Source of the DNA: Pseudomonadota bacterium
GTDB taxonomy: Bacteria; Pseudomonadota; Alphaproteobacteria; Rhodospirillales; Magnetospirillaceae
NCBI GenBank assembly: GCA_021781575.1
Contig: JAJXWP010000031.1
Coordinates: 1 to 54,179, forward strand
Reading direction: 5' to 3'
DNA: 54,179 nucleotides
How positions within the stretch are numbered: the first letter of the stretch is position 1; every line of letters begins with the position of its first letter. Positions 41,623 through 49,762 of the stretch are shown one piece after another. The notes beneath the pieces are model-generated. The model ran no database searches. It was not told where the DNA came from and was given only the letters and a program-made list of their open reading frames with translations. Both the position numbers and the translations under genes were made by a program.

Positions 41623-41818
41623 CGCCGTCGTTACCCTCGCGCGACCGAAAAGGAGGGGTGGGCTACGACGCCCGTGCAAGGGATTGGAAATACGTGTCAT
41701 TTGATCTTCCCGCACCATCCCGGCGGGAACGGAAAAGTTAACTTTGCCTCGGCCTCGAACAGGGTAACGATGCGGACCCCACAATCTGGTTCGATATCAG
41801 AGGCTTGCGGCCTGGGCA
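41623..41818 (+). promoter_or_regulatory. CRISPR leader
   Basis: 196 bp between cas2 and the first repeat with no ORF. It is on the side opposite the degenerate repeat, so it should hold the array promoter and the Cas1-Cas2 docking site. It is less GC-rich than its surroundings in the middle (AAAAGTTAAC near 41733). Confidence 0.7.
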
Positions 41819-42771
41819 GCCGCAGCCCTCGCCTTTCCAGGCAGGGGACTGAAACCGGCTTGGCCTTGCGCGCAATGACGGGACCATGTGCCGTGCCGCA
41901 GCCCTCGCCTTTCCAGGCAGGGGACTGAAACCAGGTCGTACCAGCCAGGATTGTCGTCCATCGCCGCCTTGGCCGCAGCCCTCGCCTTTCCAGGCAGGGG
42001 ACTGAAACTTGCATGTTGATTTTGCGGCCCGCACGCGTGGTAGTGGCCGCAGCCCTCGCCTTTCCAGGCAGGGGACTGAAACCGGCCTAGAGCATTTCGC
42101 CCCTCGAAGGTTTCATGTGAAGCCGCAGCCCTCGCCTTTCCAGGCAGGGGACTGAAACCGAGGAGTGTACCGGCGGTTTGCGCTTTGCTGGCGACGGGGC
42201 CGCAGCCCTCGCCTTTCCAGGCAGGGGACTGAAACTTTGTTACGGGCTTGGCTTTCCCGCCGTTGGCTGCCGCTGCCGCAGCCCTCGCCTTTCCAGGCAG
42301 GGGACTGAAACCGCATAGTCAAATGGCCCCTCCACGATGACGATCTTTCCGGGCCGCAGCCCTCGCCTTTCCAGGCAGGGGACTGAAACTACAGCAGGAC
42401 ATTACACCTGGTACACTCGGAAGGAACAGCCGCAGCCCTCGCCTTTCCAGGCAGGGGACTGAAACACGTGGAGGCGCGCGATCTCGCGGCGCTCGTCCTC
42501 GGAAGCCGCAGCCCTCGCCTTTCCAGGCAGGGGACTGAAACAGCTTATCTGCGATCTTCTGGAGATCCGTCATGTGAACGGTGCCGCAGCCCTCGCCTTT
42601 CCAGGCAGGGGACTGAAACTCGGCTTCGATGGAGCTGAGCAGATCGACGATGTTGATGCCGCAGCCCTCGCCTTTCCAGGCAGGGGACTGAAACGTGAGG
42701 GCGGACTCATCGCCGCCGGTGAGGGTGGAACCGTGCCGCAGCGTTCGCCTCACCGGGCAGCAAAGCAATAC
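41819..42771 (+). CRISPR. CRISPR array, 12 identical 37-bp repeats plus one degenerate terminal repeat
   Basis: Repeats begin GCCGCAGCCCTCGCC and end GGGGACTGAAAC. Copies start at 41819, 41895, 41972, 42046, 42122, 42199, 42275, 42353, 42429, 42505, 42583 and 42658, all identical. A thirteenth at 42735 has about 12 mismatches. The 12 spacers are 37-41 bp. The degenerate repeat marks the trailer end, so transcription is left to right and the crRNA 5' handle would be ACUGAAAC, as expected for type III. No spacer is repeated. Confidence 0.97.
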
Positions 42772-42831
42772 CAGCCACAATCCAAGTGATCGACAAACTA
42801 CGGCGCCACCTGTGGCGGCGGCCTTTCCCGG

Positions 42832-43818
42832 ATGGAGCCGTCAGCGTATGGTGCGGCTTGGCTGTCGCTTACCAAGTCTAAAAGATTGAATAACAATCGC
42901 CCCCCTCTCGCCCCTGCTCTTCGGTCTTTGCTGGCAGGCGTAAGCATCCTGCCGCGGCGCCTATCGCTCGATACGCCGGGCGTCCATGCCACCGTTCCCA
43001 TGCTGCGGGGTGTGTGGGGCGCGGCGCTCCATGATCTCGATGCGGAGGCCTACACTCAGGTCTTCGAGGGCGTCGGGACACCGGTTCGGCGCTCCCCCGG
43101 CTACGTGCTGCGCCCGGCCTCCCGCGATCCCGCCGATGCACCGGCGGTGGAGTGGATGTTGATTGGCGCGGCCATCGTCCACGACCAACTCTTGTGGCGG
43201 GCCTGGGATGTCGCCTCCGGCATGGGCTTGGGGCCGGAGCGGCAACGGTTCCGCTTCCGCGCCGTCCGCACGGTGGCGGCGAGCGGGGATTTCGCCAAAG
43301 ACGTTTCCTCCAACCCGGCTGTCGGCACGGCCGGCGCATGGACCTTGGACACGGCGGCTTGGCCGCTGGATGGCGACCCGGCTGCCATACCCTGCCGGCT
43401 GTGGTTTTCCGCTCCATTACGAATACTGCGCTCCCACCGCCTGATCACGACGCCGACCCTGATCGACATCGTCGAGGCGGCGTTCCGCCGGATTGAATGC
43501 TTTGTCGCCCCCGTGGCCGCCGACGCCGTGCGTCCGTCCGCCCTGGAAGCCGCCGGGCGGGCGGCGGCAACACCATGGTCTGGCCGCCGGCTGGATCTCG
43601 TCCGCTGGTCGGCCAATCAGCAGGCCGAGGTCGAACTGGGCGGCGTTGCCGGGCATCTCGACCTTCCCGAGGGGCCGGGCGATCTGTGGCCGCTGCTGGC
43701 TGCGCTGCAATGGCTGCATGTGGGGAAAGGCAGCACCCTCGGGCTGGGGCAACTGCGCATCAGCCCTGCCGGAACGGCAGGCGAGGTTCCGCAGCAAAGG
43801 GGAAAAGATGACCGATGA
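42832..43818 (+). CDS. cas6: Cas6 pre-crRNA endoribonuclease
   Basis: 328 residues of the RAMP-type Cas6 (PF10040-like). The C-terminal Gly-rich loop LHVGKGSTLGLGQLRI is the best evidence, with a RAMP-like N-terminus (VPMLRGVWGAALHDLD). It would cut the array transcript 8 nt from the repeat 3' end. The start is uncertain: ATG 42832 gives ~45 residues before the conserved part. It follows the array directly and overlaps the next gene by 11 bp. Confidence 0.85.
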   Translation: MEPSAYGAAWLSLTKSKRLNNNRPPLAPALRSLLAGVSILPRRLSLDTPGVHATVPMLRGVWGAALHDLDAEAYTQVFEGVGTPVRRSPGYVLRPASRDPADAPAVEWMLIGAAIVHDQLLWRAWDVASGMGLGPERQRFRFRAVRTVAASGDFAKDVSSNPAVGTAGAWTLDTAAWPLDGDPAAIPCRLWFSAPLRILRSHRLITTPTLIDIVEAAFRRIECFVAPVAADAVRPSALEAAGRAAATPWSGRRLDLVRWSANQQAEVELGGVAGHLDLPEGPGDLWPLLAALQWLHVGKGSTLGLGQLRISPAGTAGEVPQQRGKDDR

Positions 43819-45064
43819 AAGCCATTCTGTGGGCAACTTCCGCAACGTCCTGATCGTCACCGGCGGCCAGACTCCGCAGGTGGTGACCGAAACCGTATGG
43901 GCTCTGGCGCGGCGTCCGGACAATCCCTTCTTTCCGGACAGGATCGTCTGCGTTGTCACCGGTGCGGTTGCCGCACGGTTTTACGGCGAACTGACAGCGG
44001 CCCTCGACCAACTTGCCGAGCAATGGAACCTCCAGCCGCGATGGGGAAAGCCGGAGGTGGCCATTCCCCTCTTCGCCGATGGTACGCCGGTTAACGACGT
44101 CCGCGACCATGCCGGTTCCGTGTTGTTCGCCGACTTCATTACCGAGTTGGTCCGCCGCGAAACCGCCGATCCGCGCGTTCGGCTCCATCTTTCTCTTGCC
44201 GGTGGCCGGAAGACCATGAGCTATCATGCGGGGGCCGCCATGGGGCTATGGGGACGGCCCCAGGATGAGCTGTCGCATGTCCTGGTCGGCATTCGACCTG
44301 ATGCGGCTCTGCGTGAGCCGCCACTGCAGGCGGAAGAATTCGAGAGGTCAAACGGGTTCTGGTTTCCCACACCGCGCGATTGCGAGATCCCCGGCGGCAA
44401 CGGCCGTATGGTGAACGCGCGAGAGGCGGTCATCGACCTCTCCGACGTTCCCTTCGTTTCGGTTCGCGATCTGCTCCCGTCATCCATGGTCGGCGAGCGG
44501 CTCAGCCATGAAACCTGGGTCCGGCGCTTCCGGGAAGCCGTTGCCGGTCGTCTGGTGCTACACCTCACTACCGCCGAACGGCAAGTGCGAATCGGTGACC
44601 TGGCCGATTTCAAGCTGCCGCCGATTGAATTCGCCCTGTATCAGCTGATGGCCGAATGGGCGCAACAGGAAATTCGGGGCGGCGGCCCGGGCGGAATCGG
44701 ACCCGCGCATGCCGGCTGGTTGACCATGGCGATGATCACCCATCCCGAGATGGTGCCGATGGTTAACCCCATAGAAAGACTGATTGAAATCTATACATCA
44801 ACCTGTGTCGAGGGATCGGACAAAGGGGAACAGATGTCCTACAATATCACTCCTCGTCCCGAGAACGACACACAGCGCAAAAACAATGGGATATATTTGG
44901 CCACGCCGCTCTCGCGTCTTCGCAAGCGGATCGCCAAGGAACTTGGCCATCACCTCATGGTCTGCGAACGCTTTTCTCCGCCGGCCATGACATCGAAGAA
45001 GGGGAACGCCTTCGGTCTGCGGCTGCGGCCGGAGGAGATCGTCATAGTCGCGGATCGGCGGTAA
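43808..45064 (+). CDS. NE0113-family CARF protein
   Basis: 418 residues. The N-terminal ~165 residues are a NE0113-type CARF domain (VTGGQTPQVVTETVWALARR at 17-36, LSLAGGRKTMSYHAGAA at 128-144, RPQDELSHVLVG at 150-161). This family is found only with type III CRISPR and should bind cyclic oligoadenylate. The C-terminal ~250 residues have no nuclease motif I recognise; KLPPIEFALYQLMAEWA (269-285) resembles a winged-helix segment. Could be a ring nuclease or a signal-dependent regulator. Translationally coupled to cas6. Confidence 0.85.
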   Translation: MTDESHSVGNFRNVLIVTGGQTPQVVTETVWALARRPDNPFFPDRIVCVVTGAVAARFYGELTAALDQLAEQWNLQPRWGKPEVAIPLFADGTPVNDVRDHAGSVLFADFITELVRRETADPRVRLHLSLAGGRKTMSYHAGAAMGLWGRPQDELSHVLVGIRPDAALREPPLQAEEFERSNGFWFPTPRDCEIPGGNGRMVNAREAVIDLSDVPFVSVRDLLPSSMVGERLSHETWVRRFREAVAGRLVLHLTTAERQVRIGDLADFKLPPIEFALYQLMAEWAQQEIRGGGPGGIGPAHAGWLTMAMITHPEMVPMVNPIERLIEIYTSTCVEGSDKGEQMSYNITPRPENDTQRKNNGIYLATPLSRLRKRIAKELGHHLMVCERFSPPAMTSKKGNAFGLRLRPEEIVIVADRR

Positions 45065-45068
45065 CGCC

Positions 45069-45079
45069 GGCAATGTTGC
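45069..45079 (+). promoter_or_regulatory. Shared upstream element of microprotein operon A3-B3
   Basis: GGCAATGTTGC, 69 bp before the A3 ATG and just 5 bp after the NE0113 stop. Same 11-mer as before csx16 and close to the A1 and A2 elements. Confidence 0.5.
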
Positions 45080-45147
45080 TATATCTCATTGGGAAACTGG
45101 CGGGAGGTAATCTTTCTGGAGATCGACTGCGGAGCAAGGAGACCGCC

Positions 45148-45258
45148 ATGGCCCGGGTCAAGTCCGTCGCACTCACCATCACCGCCGTGTGTGGTGCCAT
45201 TCTGGCCATCGAAAAGGTGGTCCAGATGGCGGAACGCCGCTTGAAAGGCGCCACTTGA
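45148..45258 (+). CDS. Family-A membrane microprotein A3
   Basis: 36 residues: MARVKSVALTITAVCGAILA, then IEKVVQMAERRLKGAT. One membrane helix with a basic end; the core AILAIEKVVQMAERR aligns with A1 (AILAVERVVQMVERR) and A2 (VIAVEKVVRMVERR). ATG follows AAGGAGACCGCC. Followed after 55 bp by B3. A longer ORF from 45073 starts at an ATG without a ribosome site and is not favoured. Confidence 0.75.
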   Translation: MARVKSVALTITAVCGAILAIEKVVQMAERRLKGAT

Positions 45259-45313
45259 AACTGCTGAGCCCCCGCTTCGTTGGGCGCCCGTATCGTCTTC
45301 GCAGGAGGGAACG

Positions 45314-45415
45314 ATGTTCCGGATCATTGGTGCAATGGTCGTCTACGGCTTTGCTCTCTACGGCTTCACCACTTGGTGGCAGGAAACCTACCGGGCAAGG
45401 CCGGACCCGGAATGA
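45314..45415 (+). CDS. Family-B membrane microprotein B3
   Basis: 33 residues starting MFRIIGAMVVYGFALYGFTT, then WWQETYRARPDPE. Aligns with B2 and B4. A strong GCAGGAGG site precedes the ATG. Its 3' end overlaps the convergent Can2-like gene by 28 bp. Single predicted membrane helix. Confidence 0.72.
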   Translation: MFRIIGAMVVYGFALYGFTTWWQETYRARPDPE

Positions 45416-46737
45416 GCGGGTTGCAGCGCCGCTTTCAGAGCGGTGCGCAACTGGCCATCCATATCCCGGCCCAACCATGTTTGAATTCCTTTTTCGCGGG
45501 CATGCTGCATCACCGTGGCGGCATGATCGTTCCATCTCCTGGGCAGACGTGGGTTGAGGATCGCCACGGTGCCGTAGGGGCCGGTCAAGCTGAGACGGAT
45601 GTCCGCCAGGGTATTGATCTCTTTCTGTCCGATGCCCCCGTTCGGGCTATTGCGATCCTCGGCGCCGTAGACGGCAGTCTTGCATTCGAGGACATGCAGC
45701 CGGCCGGCCGCAACGACAAGGACATCGCAGTCGCGCACATCGTCGCTCCGTCTTCCGGTCTGGCGGCTGATCAGACCCAGATGCGGCCCCAGTCGCACTT
45801 CGGCCCCCTGCTGTTCCGACAGGGCCTTCCGGGCGATCAGCCAAACGGCCTCCTCCAGCCAGCCTCCCCCTAGATATCGCAGCGCATCCTCGGTTGCCAC
45901 AACCGCCGCATCGTCGGACGACAGATCCAATACCGTCGCCAGGTCGGGAGCTGTGACGAGGCGGCTCCAGAACTTCCATCGATTGTCCGCGATCAGGCTG
46001 TTTGGATCGGTGCCGTCCACCGTTTCATCCACTTTTTCCCGCGGTATCTCACGGGGAAAAGCGCGATTCCGGTCGAGAGAACCGGCGGCCTTGGCCAGGT
46101 TGTTGAGAACGGAACACGCCGTATCGGCCGCGCCTTCCGCGGTCGTCGCGATCTGGTACAGCCATTCGGTCAGGCGGCGGCGGACCAGCGCCCGTTCCTC
46201 GGCTGCCCTGCTGGCTTCGCCGTTCAGGATACGGTAGCCCCGCAAGGCGAGCATCTGGTCGAGAGACAAGGCCGGGCGGGGAAGCGGCGTTTCGGCATCA
46301 CCACCGACGAACACTTTGACCCTCGGCCACGGATCCGAGAAATACAAAAAGGCGCGGGTACGGCCCGGGGCGGCATCCAGTGCCCCTGTCAGGCTGCCGA
46401 GCGCCATGGCCTTGGTGCCGCCTGTCACGTTGACGAGAACGTCTCGGTCTTGCCAACCGCTGCGGAGATGGTGTTTCAAGAGATCGCGCACCGCCGTCAC
46501 GTCGTCGGGTGAAACATCGAGCTCCTCGACATCAATTCCCTGCTGTTTCAGCAGTTCCCGCGCCGAGAGCGATGGCCTCAGCGTTTCGCGCTCGTCCGCC
46601 TCGCTGACAGGAGAATGTACGCCACGCACCACCACCACAGTGCGAATATCGGGGTATAGTGCCAGCAACGGCTCCAGGTTGATCTCCATGAACCGGCTGG
46701 CACAGCAGACATAGACGGGTGGCAGAACTTTCTGCAT
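45388..46737 (-). CDS. Can2/Card1-like CARF-PD-(D/E)XK nuclease
   Basis: 449 residues. N-terminal CARF with NVTGGTKAMALGSLTGA (103-119) for cyclic tetra-adenylate binding. C-terminal PD-(D/E)XK nuclease with E295/E296 in GGWLEEAVWLIARK, D338 in RDCDVLVV and the E351-C-K353 motif in LHVLECKT. This domain order is that of Can2/Card1, which degrade DNA and RNA when activated. It is the evident effector of this type III system. Somewhat longer than typical members (~370-430). Convergent with A3-B3. Confidence 0.88.
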   Translation of the reverse strand: MQKVLPPVYVCCASRFMEINLEPLLALYPDIRTVVVVRGVHSPVSEADERETLRPSLSARELLKQQGIDVEELDVSPDDVTAVRDLLKHHLRSGWQDRDVLVNVTGGTKAMALGSLTGALDAAPGRTRAFLYFSDPWPRVKVFVGGDAETPLPRPALSLDQMLALRGYRILNGEASRAAEERALVRRRLTEWLYQIATTAEGAADTACSVLNNLAKAAGSLDRNRAFPREIPREKVDETVDGTDPNSLIADNRWKFWSRLVTAPDLATVLDLSSDDAAVVATEDALRYLGGGWLEEAVWLIARKALSEQQGAEVRLGPHLGLISRQTGRRSDDVRDCDVLVVAAGRLHVLECKTAVYGAEDRNSPNGGIGQKEINTLADIRLSLTGPYGTVAILNPRLPRRWNDHAATVMQHAREKGIQTWLGRDMDGQLRTALKAALQPAHSGSGLAR

Positions 46738-47140
46738 GGTAGCTTTCCAATGCTATTGCTAATGGCTTCTATCCAGCCGCTCCGACTAGGATGAGCCGAT
46801 ACCCCAGAAATCCGGACGTAAGCCTCGGTATCGAGATCATAGCGCCCCGCCCCCATTAGTCCAACAGACGGCTGGCAAGCTTGCTGATCTCCTTATGGCC
46901 ACCGAAGCGCCCGTTTCGCCGGTTCCGCGACTGAGGGGAGATCGGTCTACGGCCTATCGTGGCCAGCAACGTTTCCGGTCAAAGGGGGACCACCACACGA
47001 TCCGCAATCAGAACCGGGAAATGCGAGGAGAGCAACGATGTGCCCCGGCCGCGCGCCCGGCACGGCGCGCGGCCGAATTTTCTGCCTATATCCTTCGGCC
47101 AGGGGCCGGGACCGCACAGTGGCGGCCCCGGCCTTCTCAC
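46738..47140. other. Intergenic region without recognisable gene
   Basis: 400 bp between the starts/ends of the Can2-like and ParB-like genes. It must hold the Can2 promoter. At 47104-47133 a GC-rich hairpin (GGCCGGGACCGC / GCGGCCCCGGCC) lies just beyond the ParB-like stop and may end its transcript; no T-run is present. No further coding signal seen. Confidence 0.4.
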
Positions 47141-49075
47141 CTATTGGGCGGCGGCCGAGGCCTCACCCACTGGCAATTCGGCCGTCCGAAGCACCGCCGG
47201 CAGCCAACCGGTCCCGGCCAGCAGTTGTTCGGCTGCCTCGGCCATCTCCGGTTTCTTGAGGCCGGCGAGACGATCCGCCGCCTCGTCCGACACCGCTTCC
47301 CGCACTGCTTCGAGAATTCGCCCCTTGGTCACCCGGCCGAAATAATTGGTCACCGTCGGTGCCCAACACGTGGTCATATCCAGCCCCACCGCCGCCGCCA
47401 GCACATCGGCATGAGCGAGGGCGCGCGGCCGGCGGTCATAGGGCAGCCGCACCGCCTGCACGGTCAGCGCCACGCAATGGGCCAGCAGCGACAGCCGGGC
47501 CTCTTCGTCAAGGCCGGCGATCCATCCCCACAAGGCGGCGCTGTCGCCCGGCACCTCCTGCGCCCAAAGGGCATGCCGTTCCGCCACCCGCCGGCCGGCC
47601 GGGCCGCCCTCGATCCCTTGGGCATGGCCGCCCAGGGCGGGGCTGCTGGCGCGGATTTCCAGGCAGCCGCCCCGGTCGTAGCGGTGATAGAAGGTCTCCA
47701 GGACCACGGCGTGGATGACGGCCAGCAGGGCGACATCCGGCCGCTCGGCCAGGGCGTCGCGCAAGCCCATGGTGCGATGAGCGGTCAGATCGGTGACCAG
47801 CCGGTCCGACAGCGGTTCGTCCACCTCCTCGATTTCGGCGGCCGGTTCGTCATCCCCCGCCGACACCGTTTCGCCTGACGCCTCTTCCTCGGCGGCGGGC
47901 GGCTCTTCCGCCGCCACCACTTCCGGCAGCGGCTCGTCCTCGGCGCGGACGAAGCCGCGTTCGATGCGCGCCTGCCCGTCATGGCCGAGACAGACGAACA
48001 CCCCGGCCCTTCCCCGCTCCTCGGCCGGATAGTCGTAACGCCGCGCGGACAGACGGGCGATCTCCGCCGAGAGCTCTTCCCAGCGCGGCGCCACCTCCTC
48101 GGGTAACTCGCCGCCGTCATATGCCGCCGACAGGGCCTCGGCTTCGGCGGTCAGGGCGTCAAGCCGCCCCTGTTCCTCGACCGACAAGTCCACCGCCTGG
48201 GGATAGACCCGACGCAGGCCGTGGGCATGGGGGAAATCCGGCGTGGCCTCGGCCCATTTCCAGCCCTCGGCCAGCACCTCGGCGGCCACCGCCTCCAGCT
48301 TCTCCCGCACCAGCCGCTCCAACAGGGCGGCATCGGCGAAATAGCCGCCGCCATCCTCGGTGAACAGGTCGCGCAGGATCTCCCCACCGGCCGCCAGATA
48401 AGGCTCGGCGCCGACGAACAGGGCGCGGCGGTCGCGGGCCGAGACATGGGTTTCGGTAAGCAGGCGGCGGATCATCTCGGGCGACTTGTTCCACGACAGA
48501 TGGTCCCAGGCCTGTTCCTGGCGGGCGTGGTCGTCGGTCAGGCAGAAGGCCATCAGCTGATCGAGATTGATCGTTCCCTCCCGATAAAGCCCCATTAGCC
48601 GGGGGCTGGCGGCGCCCAGGCGCAGCCGCTGCCTGACCACAGCGGGGCTGACGCCGAAGCGGGCGGCGATCTCCTCGGCGCCGAAGCCGTGTTCCCGATG
48701 AAGACGCTCAAAGGCTTCTACCTCATCGGCCGGGTGGAGTGACGCCCTTACCACATTTTCGGCCAGCGATAACTCCTCTGCCACCCCGGCGTCATGGATC
48801 AGGCAAGGCACCGGCGCGGTCTTCGCCACTGCCTTGCGCTTCGCCAGCAGTTTGAGCGCGGCCAGCCGCCGGCCGCCGCCGATCACCTCGAACTTGCCGG
48901 TTTCCGCGCCGTCTCCATCCACCAGCGGACGGACGGCGAGACTCTGCAACAGGCCATGGGCGGCGATGCTGGCGGCCAGGTCCTCCAACCCGGCCTCCCG
49001 GCCCGTACGGCGCACATTGGCGGGGGAGGGCACCAGCTTGTTGAGCGGGATATCCTTGAGGGTGGTCATCGTCAT
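47141..49075 (-). CDS. ParB/RepB-like DNA-binding protein
   Basis: 644 residues. ParB N-terminal nuclease/CTPase-like domain at about 7-110 (IPLNKLVPSPANVRR, IAAHGLLQSLAVRPL, IGGGRRLAALKLL, LSLAENVVRASLHPADEVEA), then an HTH (GFGAEEIAARFGVSPAVVRQ). A long acidic linker around 420-460 and a large C-terminal domain follow. This long form is typical of plasmids and integrative elements, not chromosomal ParB (~290). Start at 49075 behind AAGGAGAG. No parA partner in the window. Confidence 0.88.
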   Translation of the reverse strand: MTMTTLKDIPLNKLVPSPANVRRTGREAGLEDLAASIAAHGLLQSLAVRPLVDGDGAETGKFEVIGGGRRLAALKLLAKRKAVAKTAPVPCLIHDAGVAEELSLAENVVRASLHPADEVEAFERLHREHGFGAEEIAARFGVSPAVVRQRLRLGAASPRLMGLYREGTINLDQLMAFCLTDDHARQEQAWDHLSWNKSPEMIRRLLTETHVSARDRRALFVGAEPYLAAGGEILRDLFTEDGGGYFADAALLERLVREKLEAVAAEVLAEGWKWAEATPDFPHAHGLRRVYPQAVDLSVEEQGRLDALTAEAEALSAAYDGGELPEEVAPRWEELSAEIARLSARRYDYPAEERGRAGVFVCLGHDGQARIERGFVRAEDEPLPEVVAAEEPPAAEEEASGETVSAGDDEPAAEIEEVDEPLSDRLVTDLTAHRTMGLRDALAERPDVALLAVIHAVVLETFYHRYDRGGCLEIRASSPALGGHAQGIEGGPAGRRVAERHALWAQEVPGDSAALWGWIAGLDEEARLSLLAHCVALTVQAVRLPYDRRPRALAHADVLAAAVGLDMTTCWAPTVTNYFGRVTKGRILEAVREAVSDEAADRLAGLKKPEMAEAAEQLLAGTGWLPAVLRTAELPVGEASAAAQ

Positions 49076-49094
49076 CGGGTCTCTCCTTGGGGCT

Positions 49095-49290
49095 TGGGGT
49101 GTCAGCGCAGCGCTGCGCTGCACCCCTGCCCGTCGGCGAGACCGGGGGCGGCAAGGGCAAGGGCGGCCGGTGGCGAGGGGGATCGCCCGGGCTGCACAAG
49201 CCCCGGACGGACTCCGGGGCGCGGAAGGCCGGGGAGACGCCGCCGGCCGAGCGCCAGCGATCCCTTGCCCGCGCCAGGGGCGAAGACCCT
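49095..49290. repeat. Leader duplicated upstream of the ParB-like gene and DUF932
   Basis: Second copy of the leader at 27652-27830. The 31-nt palindrome lies at 49096-49126, about 20 bp before the start codon, with the same spacing as upstream of DUF932. Because one of the two genes encodes a ParB-type DNA-binding protein, the palindrome is a candidate binding site for it. Confidence 0.68.
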
Positions 49291-49338
49291 CAGCCTGACG
49301 CCTCGGCGGACCGAAGGTCGGCCGAGGGTAAAGATTCG

Positions 49339-49533
49339 ATGGCCCTGGCCATCCCACCGACGTTAGGTGAGATCAAGGGCGGGCTACCGGCGACATCTGG
49401 GATCGCCCCGGCTCGGGCTCCGGTGTTGCCCGACGTGCAGGTGCGTACCACCGTACCCGCTTTGATCAAGGAAGCTGGCGAAGGCACCAGAAGAATATCT
49501 TCTGGACAGTCGGTTGATCGCCATCGTTCCTGA
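49339..49533 (+). pseudogene. Probable N-terminal fragment of a tyrosine recombinase
   Basis: The peptide VRTTVPALIKEAGEGTRR resembles the start of plasmid/phage-type integrases (VPALIxxAGxxxxRRF...), but the reading frame ends soon after and no catalytic domain follows. If correct it is the broken stub of an element integrase. The 49534-49762 gap shows nothing else convincing. Weak evidence: one short motif only. Confidence 0.35.
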
Positions 49534-49762
49534 CCGGGCTGAAAACGGTGAAATTGCGCCCATTTTGGTTGTCGGCGGAGAGTAATCGGCTCTCCGAATG
49601 CGGACGGCGGATCCCAGGGCCGTCCTGAGCAAGATGGGGCCAGGAGCCGCCGAACGAGGAGTGCGCGGCAAGGTTGAGTATCGCCTTGGCGGTCGAGTCT
49701 AGCCTATGATGGCGGGACACGCCGCGGTGTCAACCGGCGGGCTGCTTTGATCGGAGAGGCGA

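Noticed and set aside
41697-42780. Open frames inside the CRISPR array
   Set aside because: They are translations of the repeat (SPAWKGEGCG-type periodic peptide) and not genes.
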